Below, piece by piece: positions 1-8,092 of a DNA stretch of 64,000 nt. Positions within the stretch are counted from its first letter, which is position 1. Every line of letters starts with the position of its first letter. Below the pieces are notes generated by a model. That model saw only the letters and a list, made by a program, of their open reading frames with translations. It ran no database searches and was not told where the DNA came from. The translations under genes and the position numbers were made by a program. Source of the stretch: UBA1096 sp036166355 (GTDB lineage: Bacteria > Verrucomicrobiota > Verrucomicrobiia > Limisphaerales > UBA1096); the NCBI GenBank assembly GCA_036166355.1, contig JAYZHR010000025.1, positions 9,920 through 73,919 of the forward strand. The letters run 5' to 3'.

Positions 1-848
1 AAAGTAGAGGCTCGATAAGAACCCATTATCCGGGTCCGGGCACGCTGATCTTCCCCAGCATTTTGAGCAATGTTATATCCTAATTTACGGGCAGTTGAAA
101 TGACTTCATCCATCAGTTCGCTGACTAGCTTTTCCCATGGTCCTTTATCAAGAAGTTGATCTGTTGCAAGGCATTCTCCAACTTTGTGATTAGGGTTTAA
201 TTGGCCGCTAATTAAGGCTTCCAATCCAGCTGAAGCTGCAACGCCTAACCCATTAAATGGGATATTCCAAATTAGTTTCTCCCACTTAGCACAATCTAAG
301 TTTGCAGCTATTTCAACACGAATGCCAGACGCCCTAACTAATTGGGCAATGTTTTCTGTTTGTTTATCTGGTGGCCCATTGTATCTCCCCATGACAATTT
401 TTCCGTGAGCAATGTGTTTAACCACTCCAGGAGAAATGCGGTTAAGGCAAACAAAGCACATGCCGCCGAACACGGGGTTTTTAGGGAAAACCTTGGCCAA
501 ATCTGTTTCATTGCCTAAACCATTTTGAAGGGTGAAAAGGGCGGTCTGTTTCCCAACTAGCGGCGACAGAAGTTTTGTAAAATTGTGATTAGCTGTGGTT
601 TTGAGAGCAATGAGAACAAGATCACATTCCCCAATTTCTTCAGAATGGCGAGCGATGTTAGGCTGAAGTGAATAATTTCCATCAACACTCTGAATGTGAA
701 GGCCTTTATTGGCTACAGTTTCGAAATCATTCCTAAGCAGGAAATTCACATTCTTTCCTGATAGAGCTATTTTAGACCCGTAAAAACTTCCCACGGCGCC
801 GCTGCCTACCACAGCGATTTTACGAAACAGGGATTCTTTTAGTGTCAT
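1..848 (-). CDS. panE: 2-dehydropantoate 2-reductase (PanE/ApbA family), C-terminus cut by window edge
   Basis: Reduces 2-dehydropantoate to pantoate with NADPH in the cytoplasm, a step of pantothenate/CoA synthesis. The N-terminus carries the Rossmann motif GSGAVGSFYG right after a short lead. Further in come LIALKTT, LQNGLGNE, and the C-domain stretch WEKLIWNIPFNGLG, all typical of the ketopantoate reductase family. About 282 residues are visible of a usual ~300, so only the end is missing. The ATG at 848 is the only good start before the Rossmann strand. It has no Shine-Dalgarno and lies 2 bases past the U-run of the HU terminator. ApbA-family paralogues with other substrates exist, so the exact substrate is inferred. 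Confidence 0.85.
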   Translation of the reverse strand, partial: MTLKESLFRKIAVVGSGAVGSFYGSKIALSGKNVNFLLRNDFETVANKGLHIQSVDGNYSLQPNIARHSEEIGECDLVLIALKTTANHNFTKLLSPLVGKQTALFTLQNGLGNETDLAKVFPKNPVFGGMCFVCLNRISPGVVKHIAHGKIVMGRYNGPPDKQTENIAQLVRASGIRVEIAANLDCAKWEKLIWNIPFNGLGVAASAGLEALISGQLNPNHKVGECLATDQLLDKGPWEKLVSELMDEVISTARKLGYNIAQNAGEDQRARTRIMGSYRAST

Positions 849-850
849 AA

Positions 851-883
851 CGAAAAAAAAAGCGCCCAGCATGAGCGGGCGCT
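851..883 (-). terminator. Rho-independent terminator of the HU gene
   Basis: Read on the minus strand, a 7-bp stem (AGCGCCC at 861-867 pairing with GGGCGCT at 877-883, 9-base loop) is followed by a run of U. It sits 20 bases after the HU stop codon and ends almost at the panE start. Confidence 0.85.
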
Positions 884-903
884 TTTCGATTATAAAGCTG
901 AAT

Positions 904-1194
904 TTAACCAGCAATAGAATCTTTAGCCGCTTTAGCAACAGCAAATTTCACTACAGTCTTAGCTGGAATCTGAATGGTTTCTCCAGTGGCAGGATTTCTG
1001 CCCATCCGAGCCTTGCGGTTTACAAGCTTCAATTTGCCAATACCTGGGAAGGTAAAAGCACCGGTAGCTTTTGTGCTAGAAATGGCCAAATCAGCCAAGT
1101 TCGCCAAGAGGTCGGCCGCTTGTTTTTTTGTGAGGTCATTCGCTTCAGCAACAGCTGCCGCGATCTGTGATTTTGTCAACGGTTTATCTGCCAT
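904..1194 (-). CDS. hup: HU/IHF-family DNA-binding protein
   Basis: Histone-like nucleoid protein that binds and bends DNA as a dimer. At 96 residues it has the family length. It opens with the helix KSQIAAAVAEANDLTKKQAA, and carries the beta-arm signature RMGRNPATGE and a basic, Ala-rich C-terminus (KFAVAKAAKDSIAG). It appears to be transcribed alone: a promoter-like pair lies 61-89 bases upstream and a strong terminator follows. HU is favoured over IHF because no partner subunit is present here, but the two are hard to tell apart by eye. Confidence 0.93.
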   Translation of the reverse strand: MADKPLTKSQIAAAVAEANDLTKKQAADLLANLADLAISSTKATGAFTFPGIGKLKLVNRKARMGRNPATGETIQIPAKTVVKFAVAKAAKDSIAG

Positions 1195-1254
1195 GATTTT
1201 ATTGGTACGGGTTTCTGCTATTTACAAAAAGTAGTGCTGTACTACCCGGGGTCC

Positions 1255-1283
1255 GTTGTACGAGCCGACATAAGGCTTCGCAA
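1255..1283 (-). promoter_or_regulatory. Probable sigma-70 promoter of the HU gene
   Basis: On the minus strand TTGCGA (1278-1283) and TACAAC (1255-1260) are separated by exactly 17 bases, close to the -35/-10 consensus. The transcript would begin about 55 bases before the HU ATG. Its leader contains a small inverted repeat at 1231-1245. Confidence 0.45.
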
Positions 1284-1444
1284 GCAGAAAAACCAAAAAA
1301 CTCTTTATTTTTTAAATAAAAAAAAGAGAGGACATCTAAGAATGGATAAAGATCTTAAGGTAATTGTGTAAACGATTTCTATCGACAGGGGTTGATGGTA
1401 ATAACTTTTGCGAGAAGTTTTTCCTTTCAGGAAAAGCATAAATT

Positions 1445-4324
1445 TCAGTTATTCTCTAAGAAAGAATCGCTTTTAATAACCTTAGTGATCAGTGTTTTTA
1501 GCCTAAAATTGTCGTCTTTAGTTTGATTTACAATCCGATCAATCACTAATGAGTCTGATGGCGAAAGTTCACGTGACAAGGCAAAACGGAGAAGATGCGA
1601 GGTAAAAGCTTTCGCAAAACGCTTATCTTCTTTAGCGATGGACTCTTTGAATTCCACGATATTTTTAAATGGGTATTTTCGAAGTAATTTGCCTGTTGCG
1701 TCCACCTCTCGGCCATTTGGGTATTTGTCACGCCAGCGCCCAGTGATGTCGAAGTTCTCCAGAGCAAACCCAAGAGGGTCCAATCGTGCATGGCAACCGG
1801 CGCAGTCAGGATTCTCACGATGTTTTGCAAATTTCTCCCGTATAGTTAAATGCTGTTCTGCAGCATCCTCATTGAGAGGGGGGATGTCGTTTGGAGGAGG
1901 AGGAGGGGGATCATTAAAAATTACTTCGATAACCCAAGCTCCACGAGCAATTGGATGGGTGCGAAGAGTTCCATTGTTCATGCTAAGCATAGCGGCGCTA
2001 GTAATAATGCCTCCGTAACGCGGATTTTTCGTATTAACACGAACAAATTCGTTGGAGCGTAGTTTGTTTCGTATTTCGTCATCGAATCGACGATTAATTT
2101 CTTTTTGCACCTCCTCAGGATCACGAGGTTTTTGCATTTTATTTAGTTTTTCTTGAGCTTGATTCAAGGTTTTGTGCAAAGCCATACGCTCTAGGGTAGT
2201 TTTTTCTCGAATAGGCTTGAGTTCGGAGGCTTGAGCGAAAAAGTGTTTAGCCAATTCGGACTGCTGTTCGGTAGACCTCTTGTCTTTGGCGACTTGCAAT
2301 GCAGTAATAATCCCGGAAGGGAGGGGGGTTGCCTTTGTCCTGAAATAAAAACCATATCCCCCTCCACCGTTTGATACTTTAAATAGAAGCTCATTTTCTC
2401 CTTTGATTAAACGCACCTTTATCTTGTCTTGGTCTGGAGCGATTCCTCTTGTAACAAAACGGTTTGCGATCAACTCGCCATTGAGCCAAATTTTAAAACT
2501 GTCATCACTGCCTATTGAAAATTCTTGTTCGTGCTCTTCTCCACTGTGAATGATTCGGTATAGATAGGTACTACAGTTGGAGCCTATCAACTGGTGGACT
2601 TTTCCATCCTCTAAATTTTTGGCTAATTCCCACTTTAACTTGCCATGAATTTTTTCAAGGTTGACGTTTGTTTCGTTAATGAACGCTCGCTCATGGGCTC
2701 CCTTCAGATTGTTGCTTTGGAATGGGCCTATCTTCCTCCAAGGAGACAAGACGGTGCTGGTCTCTAGGATCTTCTTTTGGGTGTTCTCCCATTTTGCTCT
2801 GGACTCTGATAGGTCTAACTTACGTGCGGCTTCCTCAATGATTGAAGGAATATTTTTTGAATATTCATCCAATTCAGATTTAGCAATTTTAATTTTTGCT
2901 TCAGCTGCTTTTAGTGCAGCAATTATAGGTTTATTATCTTCTTCAATGGTTTTCGCATTCACTTTTTGAGGCTTTAAATCACTGCCATACCATAGGTTAA
3001 GGAAATCACTGCGATAGCTAAATGATGGGGTTATCAATTCAATGATGGGCCGGTTTTCTACAAATACGGTATCGAAAAGGAGTAGGGGCTCAATAAGCAT
3101 TTGAAGGCTAGCTGGATGGGCTTTATCAATCGAGAAGAACCGATGCTGCTTTGGGTCTGGAGTTGCGGACAAGATGTTCTCAAGCTGCATCCATTGAGAT
3201 GGAAAGGAATCTAGAAAACGCTCGATTTTGGGATCGGCCATCATCCTTGATATTGTTTTTTTGAGTACATCTGGCCGGGCCAGATCTCCACTTTCAGCTA
3301 GGTCAAGGAGATGAGAGTCAGGAATACTTCCCCAAAGCAAAAAAGAAAGGTTAGAGGCCAGTGAATAGTTTTTTAGTTTTGTATTATCTGCTTGGTAGCA
3401 AAACAAAAACATGGGAGAGGACAGTGCTGCTGAAGAGACCTTTTTCATCACATCATGATAAGGCATGCCCTGTTTAAGCTTGACTAGCGCATAGTTGGTA
3501 TAGCGAGTGATAACATGATTTTCAACTGGGGACCTAAAGCAATGGCGAAGGAATGTTGCGATGCGGGTTTTTGTCTCTGCCGTCACATCTGCATCTTCGG
3601 CAGGTGCTTCGAAAAATTTTTCCCAAATGCCGACGGTGGTTTTATTGAAGTCTGGGCTTTCGACAATGGAAACACTGAGTCGAAGAAAGGAATCAAATAG
3701 CAGAGGAGACAATGTAAGTTGATTAGCTTGATTGTCAAAGCCATGTGACGCTCTCAAGTCCTGTGGGAACGGCTTAACTCCTCTCATGCCTTCTGAAGGA
3801 GCAAGGGCATGCGAGCGGGTATTAACTTTCTCTGGCATTCTTGGTGAGGTGAGATAAATGGTCTCTCGAGTCATTAGCTTTTCGGGCAACGAGAATATGT
3901 TGCGGTTGAGCTTGAACAAGTCGCGGATAGCGTTGTTATACTGAAATCGGTTTAACCGACGAGGAGGATTGCGATTACGAATCTGATTTTTGGCGGATGT
4001 CTTTAGCATCCCCTTGAGAGTACTTATTAGCTCGCTTCGTGTTTTATTAGGCAGTGCATTTTCATCTTCTGGAGGCATGTCCCCAGAATCGAGAACGTCG
4101 ATCAATTCTTTAATCAGGATAGGTTGTCCTAGGAGGGCTTGAGTATCAGTTATTTCTTTTAGATTGATCTTGCCTTTTATCTTGGAGCCGCCATGGCATT
4201 TGACACAATAACGAGCAAAAACCGGCTGGAGCTTTTTCTGGAACTCATCGGTTTTTGGAGCTGCAGGGAATATTATCAGCGCAAGAAGTAGTGCCCATCC
4301 CAGAGTGAACCGTTGAAAATACAT
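1445..4324 (-). CDS. Secreted haem-domain protein (PSCyt1 / DUF1587-1595-1592-1588-1585 type) with an inserted beta-sandwich-like segment
   Basis: The function of these multidomain periplasmic proteins is not established; they are typical of Planctomycetes and Verrucomicrobia. From the chosen ATG at 4324 (959 aa, with signal peptide YFQRFTLGWALLLALIIF), a planctomycete cytochrome c domain follows with CVKCH at about residues 40-44. Next come a DUF1587 segment (RRLNRFQYNNAIRDLF), DUF1595/1592 (NLSFLLWGSIPDSHLLDL), DUF1588 (DPPPPPPNDIPP, CAGCH) and DUF1585 at the C-terminus. A segment of roughly 300 residues with coiled coils around a lectin-like stretch (GSDDSFKIWLNGELIANR) interrupts between DUF1592 and DUF1588. 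An upstream start at 4435 would run into the DUF1552 gene. The gene starts 4 bases after the DUF1552 stop, so the two are surely one transcript. Confidence 0.85.
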   Translation of the reverse strand: MYFQRFTLGWALLLALIIFPAAPKTDEFQKKLQPVFARYCVKCHGGSKIKGKINLKEITDTQALLGQPILIKELIDVLDSGDMPPEDENALPNKTRSELISTLKGMLKTSAKNQIRNRNPPRRLNRFQYNNAIRDLFKLNRNIFSLPEKLMTRETIYLTSPRMPEKVNTRSHALAPSEGMRGVKPFPQDLRASHGFDNQANQLTLSPLLFDSFLRLSVSIVESPDFNKTTVGIWEKFFEAPAEDADVTAETKTRIATFLRHCFRSPVENHVITRYTNYALVKLKQGMPYHDVMKKVSSAALSSPMFLFCYQADNTKLKNYSLASNLSFLLWGSIPDSHLLDLAESGDLARPDVLKKTISRMMADPKIERFLDSFPSQWMQLENILSATPDPKQHRFFSIDKAHPASLQMLIEPLLLFDTVFVENRPIIELITPSFSYRSDFLNLWYGSDLKPQKVNAKTIEEDNKPIIAALKAAEAKIKIAKSELDEYSKNIPSIIEEAARKLDLSESRAKWENTQKKILETSTVLSPWRKIGPFQSNNLKGAHERAFINETNVNLEKIHGKLKWELAKNLEDGKVHQLIGSNCSTYLYRIIHSGEEHEQEFSIGSDDSFKIWLNGELIANRFVTRGIAPDQDKIKVRLIKGENELLFKVSNGGGGYGFYFRTKATPLPSGIITALQVAKDKRSTEQQSELAKHFFAQASELKPIREKTTLERMALHKTLNQAQEKLNKMQKPRDPEEVQKEINRRFDDEIRNKLRSNEFVRVNTKNPRYGGIITSAAMLSMNNGTLRTHPIARGAWVIEVIFNDPPPPPPNDIPPLNEDAAEQHLTIREKFAKHRENPDCAGCHARLDPLGFALENFDITGRWRDKYPNGREVDATGKLLRKYPFKNIVEFKESIAKEDKRFAKAFTSHLLRFALSRELSPSDSLVIDRIVNQTKDDNFRLKTLITKVIKSDSFLENN

Positions 4325-4328
4325 ACAC

Positions 4329-5702
4329 CTAGGCCCAGAGGTCAGATATAACTCCTTGGCTGTCAGCATAAGATTCCATCTCCACGCCCATAAGGTTGGC
4401 CAGCGTAAGCCAAAGGTTAGAGTTAAGAGTTCCACTTTTCATCTTGATGAATCTGCCCTGTTTGATTTGTCCTTGCGCACCGCCGGCCAAGATCATGGGG
4501 AGGTCGTAAAACTGGTGTGTGGCTCCGTCCCCAAGTGCTGCGCCGTAGGCAATCAAAGAATTATCTAGCATGGTGCTGCCGTCGGATTCCTTGATCTCCT
4601 TCATGCGCTGGATCATGTAAGCATACTGCTGGATGTGGAAGGCATCTATCTTTGCGAGTTCTAGGTATCCATTCCCTTTTTGATTGTGGGTCATATTGTG
4701 ATGCTGCACCGGTTTATCGAACACACCTTCATACATGAGTGTGGCATCCCAGCGTTCGGGGCCTATCATAAAGGTGGAAATATTTGTTATTCCCATTTGG
4801 AAGGCTAGTAGCATCAGATCTGCTTGTAATCGTATATACTCGCCGCGCGGCAACACTTCGTTCTTGGGCATTGTAATATCTGCGTCAGCGAGCAATTTTT
4901 CTAGCTTTGCCATGCGTATTTCTACATTACGTACCATGGTCATGAATTCATCCATGGTAGAACGATCTTCAGTGGAAAGTTTTCGTGAGAGAGCTTTGGC
5001 ATCAGCTAGTACCAGATCTGATACATCAGCTATGTGTGAACGAAATGAATCTTTTGAGAAAAGGCGATCGTAAAGCTTACGCGGATCGCGTATGGAAGGG
5101 GCAATTTTTCCAGGCCCATACCAAGATATATTATCAAATTCAATTGGTTCCTTTGGTGCTCGAAATCCGTTGCAGCTAATTTCTAAAGTGTTGAGTACTG
5201 TTTTGTGCCCGATCTTATCTCCGATAATTTGGTCTAGGCTGCGCCCGTTAGGATGACGTATTCCTTGGTCAGCCGCCTGCACAGGAGAAAGGCTTGTAAG
5301 ATAGCAGGAAGCTCCTTGCGCATGAACGTCTTGCCCATTCTTAAATGTTCGGTCTAGACCGGTAATCATCGTGATATCATTCTTATGAGCTTTAAGATGT
5401 TTCAGGGTGGGAGTCCATTCGATATCGTGGATGCCTGGATTGTTCTTAAACCGCCGTTGCTCTTTGGTTTTGTCCGCATTAAATCCACCAATGAAATCTG
5501 GAATCTCAGCTTGCCCCTCTCCTGGAAAAAACTGTCGTCGTACTATTCCATTTGGGATGTACATGATCACCAGCTTTTTATCAGGTTTTTTTGCTGCCTT
5601 CGCTGCCATCGTAGCAGGCGCAGAATGAAGTACTGGCAATAAGACAGTGGCTCCTCCTGCTTTAAGGAATGAACGTCGGGATAATTGTTTAGGATTCAGC
5701 AT
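4329..5702 (-). CDS. DUF1552 family protein, Tat-exported
   Basis: Family of unknown biochemical role, alkaline-phosphatase/sulfatase-like in parts and nearly always paired with a DUF1592-type haem protein, as here. The N-terminus has a textbook twin-arginine motif SRRSFLKAGGA followed by a hydrophobic stretch, so it is probably folded in the cytoplasm and exported. Family features are VIMYIPNGIVRRQFFPG, TMITGLDRTFKNGQD, SLDQIIGDKIG and the C-terminal GAALGDGATHQF. Length 457 aa is normal. It lies first in a two-gene unit; in the other pair of this window (9626-13718) the DUF1552 gene comes second. Confidence 0.88.
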   Translation of the reverse strand: MLNPKQLSRRSFLKAGGATVLLPVLHSAPATMAAKAAKKPDKKLVIMYIPNGIVRRQFFPGEGQAEIPDFIGGFNADKTKEQRRFKNNPGIHDIEWTPTLKHLKAHKNDITMITGLDRTFKNGQDVHAQGASCYLTSLSPVQAADQGIRHPNGRSLDQIIGDKIGHKTVLNTLEISCNGFRAPKEPIEFDNISWYGPGKIAPSIRDPRKLYDRLFSKDSFRSHIADVSDLVLADAKALSRKLSTEDRSTMDEFMTMVRNVEIRMAKLEKLLADADITMPKNEVLPRGEYIRLQADLMLLAFQMGITNISTFMIGPERWDATLMYEGVFDKPVQHHNMTHNQKGNGYLELAKIDAFHIQQYAYMIQRMKEIKESDGSTMLDNSLIAYGAALGDGATHQFYDLPMILAGGAQGQIKQGRFIKMKSGTLNSNLWLTLANLMGVEMESYADSQGVISDLWA

Positions 5703-5861
5703 TATAAAAACCTGAGATAGAAAGCTATTCTCGGATTTCTCCTGTCGTTTTGCAAGCGGATCTTAATCTGACGTATTAGAGCACTATTTATTCGAAATCG
5801 AAGAATTTGGTACGTTGGCTCCCCCGCCAAAACTTAATGAATTTAGATTGTTTGAGATGAG

Positions 5862-7019
5862 TCAGGGCCTTCGAACCCCATGCTTTTTGTAAAGGCGTTG
5901 CCAGTAGTCTTTCCAGTACGTGTCGTAATAGTCGTAGGCAGCATTTTGGATGTGCGGCAATTCAGAGACCTTGAGAGAACTAGGGCTATAGTCTTTGAGA
6001 TGATCTTGACCTTTACGAAGTCGTGGCGAAACAAAGCGCCAATCCGTATCGCCTAAAACATCTTTGCATAGTTTGGCTCCAACCGGATCGTATTTTATGA
6101 GTTGATCACGCGTGTGAATGTGATTGTGATCATGATCCATTGTTCGATTTGTGTCGAACCAGCATTGATAAATTTCAGCCCAATACTCAGCTCTATTTTT
6201 TGCGGCGTAACATTGCTTGGGCCCTCCAAACTGAATTAGCACTTTGTCATGCTTAGTGACTTTAACATTTTTTTTAGTCTTCTTTCCGTTTACCAATATA
6301 TCTCCGCCCTTCAAGCTTTTTCGAAGAAGTCTGGGGTGTTCCTCCTTAAAAGATTTCTTTAATTCTGAAAGTAGTTTGACCGGCGATTCGCTCTTTACGC
6401 GACGGTAACGTTGCGCGGCTCGGCCATCATTCCAGATTCCAATATTCTTAACATTTTCAAATGCAGCAGTGAGTCTTTTTTGTAACTCTTCATCGAATCC
6501 CGCCCCATGCACCACATGTCCAAATTCATGGACTAAAATGCTTTCAAGTTGCATGCCCCCTTCGTATTCCATCACATCTTCCTCTGCGAAAACTACTGTT
6601 GGTCGGGAGCCTATATAGGTAAGGAAGCCACGCTGCCGCCAATTATAAAAATCCAACTCATCTCCGGTTTTATTTGTGGAAAACTGTGGTAATTGAGAGG
6701 TTAGTTCATCATGTCCAATTAACAGGCAAAGTACTTTCTTTTTGCGAATACGATCTGCTATATCGGGTTTCAAATTACGCATGAGCATGTCGAACTGATA
6801 TGCTGTTTCTTGGTGAGCAACGCTGGCGACTCTACTGGAAGTGGCGATTAGGATGCCTTGGGCCATCGTTGCTTTTTTGTAAAAAGCACGGTCAAGCTTG
6901 TACTCATTCGCTTGTGCCTCGGAAAGGGATTTGATGGGGTAAGACTCCTTAGCAAGTGTCTTTTCCTCGAGAACTAAAAAGGAAAAAAGAATTGTTGCAA
7001 AAAATTTGGCCTTCAACAT
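5862..7019 (-). CDS. Secreted zinc metalloprotease-like protein (HEFGH zincin)
   Basis: Likely a secreted zinc-dependent peptidase. A 23-residue signal peptide (KAKFFATILFSFLVL core) is followed by a region without a family I can name. The motif ILVHEFGHVVHG (H164, E165, H168) fits HExxH. About 110 residues later RAEYWAEIYQCW offers a glutamate third ligand (E278 or E282), the arrangement of gluzincins such as the anthrax lethal-factor (ATLF) type. A His/Asp-rich stretch (DHDHNHIH) follows. Gaps to pdxA upstream (41 bp) and DUF1552 downstream (159 bp) allow cotranscription. Substrate unknown; the ATLF resemblance is from motif spacing only. Confidence 0.6.
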   Translation of the reverse strand: MLKAKFFATILFSFLVLEEKTLAKESYPIKSLSEAQANEYKLDRAFYKKATMAQGILIATSSRVASVAHQETAYQFDMLMRNLKPDIADRIRKKKVLCLLIGHDELTSQLPQFSTNKTGDELDFYNWRQRGFLTYIGSRPTVVFAEEDVMEYEGGMQLESILVHEFGHVVHGAGFDEELQKRLTAAFENVKNIGIWNDGRAAQRYRRVKSESPVKLLSELKKSFKEEHPRLLRKSLKGGDILVNGKKTKKNVKVTKHDKVLIQFGGPKQCYAAKNRAEYWAEIYQCWFDTNRTMDHDHNHIHTRDQLIKYDPVGAKLCKDVLGDTDWRFVSPRLRKGQDHLKDYSPSSLKVSELPHIQNAAYDYYDTYWKDYWQRLYKKHGVRRP

Positions 7020-7060
7020 GTCGCAAAGTTACCCAAGCTAGCATTTCAGACAATCTTTGA

Positions 7061-8032
7061 TCAGAGGAACTTTACTGCCAGCTTAATTGCTTCGAACAAG
7101 CTATTGGGGTTCGCGTGGCCGAGTCCAGCAATGTCAAGTGCAGTGCCGTGGTCAACCGAGGTGCGGATGATCGGCAGCCCTAGTGTTGTATTTACAGCTT
7201 GATCAAAGCAGAGCGCCTTTAGAGGGATATGACCTTGATCATGGTACATGCAAACGTACAAGTCGGTTTCTTTGCGTTTTTCTGGAATAAAAGCAGTATC
7301 AGGGGGAACAGGTCCTTCAACATTGAGGCCTAGTTTTAATGCTGCCTCAATTGCGGGGAGGATTGTTGTTTGTTCTTCCGTTCCGAAAAGGCCGTTTTCC
7401 CCTGCATGTGGGTTTAAGCCGAGGACAACAATTTTTGGATTGTTTCGGTGAATACGTTGGACCGCTTGGGCTCCCAGCTCTATGACATTTAGAATGTCAG
7501 CTTTGGTAAGTTGTGATGGGACATCGGTGTAGCTTAAGTGTGTAGTCACAAATACAGCTCGCAGCTCGCTTGAGTATTGCAGCATACAAGCACGTGATGA
7601 GTGGGTCTTGTTTGCAAAAATTTCCGTATGCCCAGGGAACTCAATGCCTGCCATGTGCAGGGCTTCCTTGTTAATCGGGGCAGTCGTTACGGCTGAGACT
7701 TGTCCGCTGAGAGCAGCATTAATGGCATCTTCGATATAGGTAAAAGAGGCTCGGCCAGTAGCAGCGCTTATTTTCCCAGTTGTGAATTCGCAGGGATCAA
7801 TTCCTCCAATATTAAGCACGCAAGGAGCGGTTGCTTCACTCAAGCCATTAATAATTCGCTTGGGGTTCGCCAAGTTACACTGCGCGGCTGATTGTTCTAA
7901 CACCGATGCGCATCCAAAGATAATTGGTGTGCAAATTTGGGAGACTTTCTCGTTTTGTAAAAGTCGAAGACAGATCTCTGGCCCTACGCCGGCTGGATCT
8001 CCCATAGTTACCGCAATCTTAGGCAGGCTCAC
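7061..8032 (-). CDS. pdxA: 4-hydroxythreonine-4-phosphate dehydrogenase
   Basis: Oxidises 4-phosphohydroxy-L-threonine in the DXP-dependent route to pyridoxal phosphate. The start IAVTMGDPAGVGPEI is diagnostic. So are the metal-binding segments around FPGHTEIFA and VTTHLSYTDVP, the stretch LNPHAGENGLFG, and MYHDQGHIPLKAL near the end. Length 323 aa fits PdxA. No other pyridoxine gene is nearby. PdxA2-type paralogues act on other hydroxy-acids, but nothing in the neighbourhood suggests that here. Confidence 0.93.
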   Translation of the reverse strand: MSLPKIAVTMGDPAGVGPEICLRLLQNEKVSQICTPIIFGCASVLEQSAAQCNLANPKRIINGLSEATAPCVLNIGGIDPCEFTTGKISAATGRASFTYIEDAINAALSGQVSAVTTAPINKEALHMAGIEFPGHTEIFANKTHSSRACMLQYSSELRAVFVTTHLSYTDVPSQLTKADILNVIELGAQAVQRIHRNNPKIVVLGLNPHAGENGLFGTEEQTTILPAIEAALKLGLNVEGPVPPDTAFIPEKRKETDLYVCMYHDQGHIPLKALCFDQAVNTTLGLPIIRTSVDHGTALDIAGLGHANPNSLFEAIKLAVKFL

Positions 8033-8092
8033 ATTAAGTAAGGGGAAAGATAGAGTTTTCTATTTTGCATGGATAAGGCAATGAATTATCAA

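Noticed and set aside
1231..1245. Small inverted repeat GTAGT/ACTAC in the HU leader
   Set aside because: Five-base stem with a five-base loop; could be chance, no known operator.
1301..1328. AT-rich inverted repeat CTCTTT...AAAGAG between HU and the next gene
   Set aside because: The arms are imperfect, with five extra A in one side, and there is no U-run placed for a terminator of either strand.
1418..1436. Hairpin TTTTCC/GGAAAA after the haem-protein gene
   Set aside because: Stem rich in A-T and not followed by a U-run on the minus strand.
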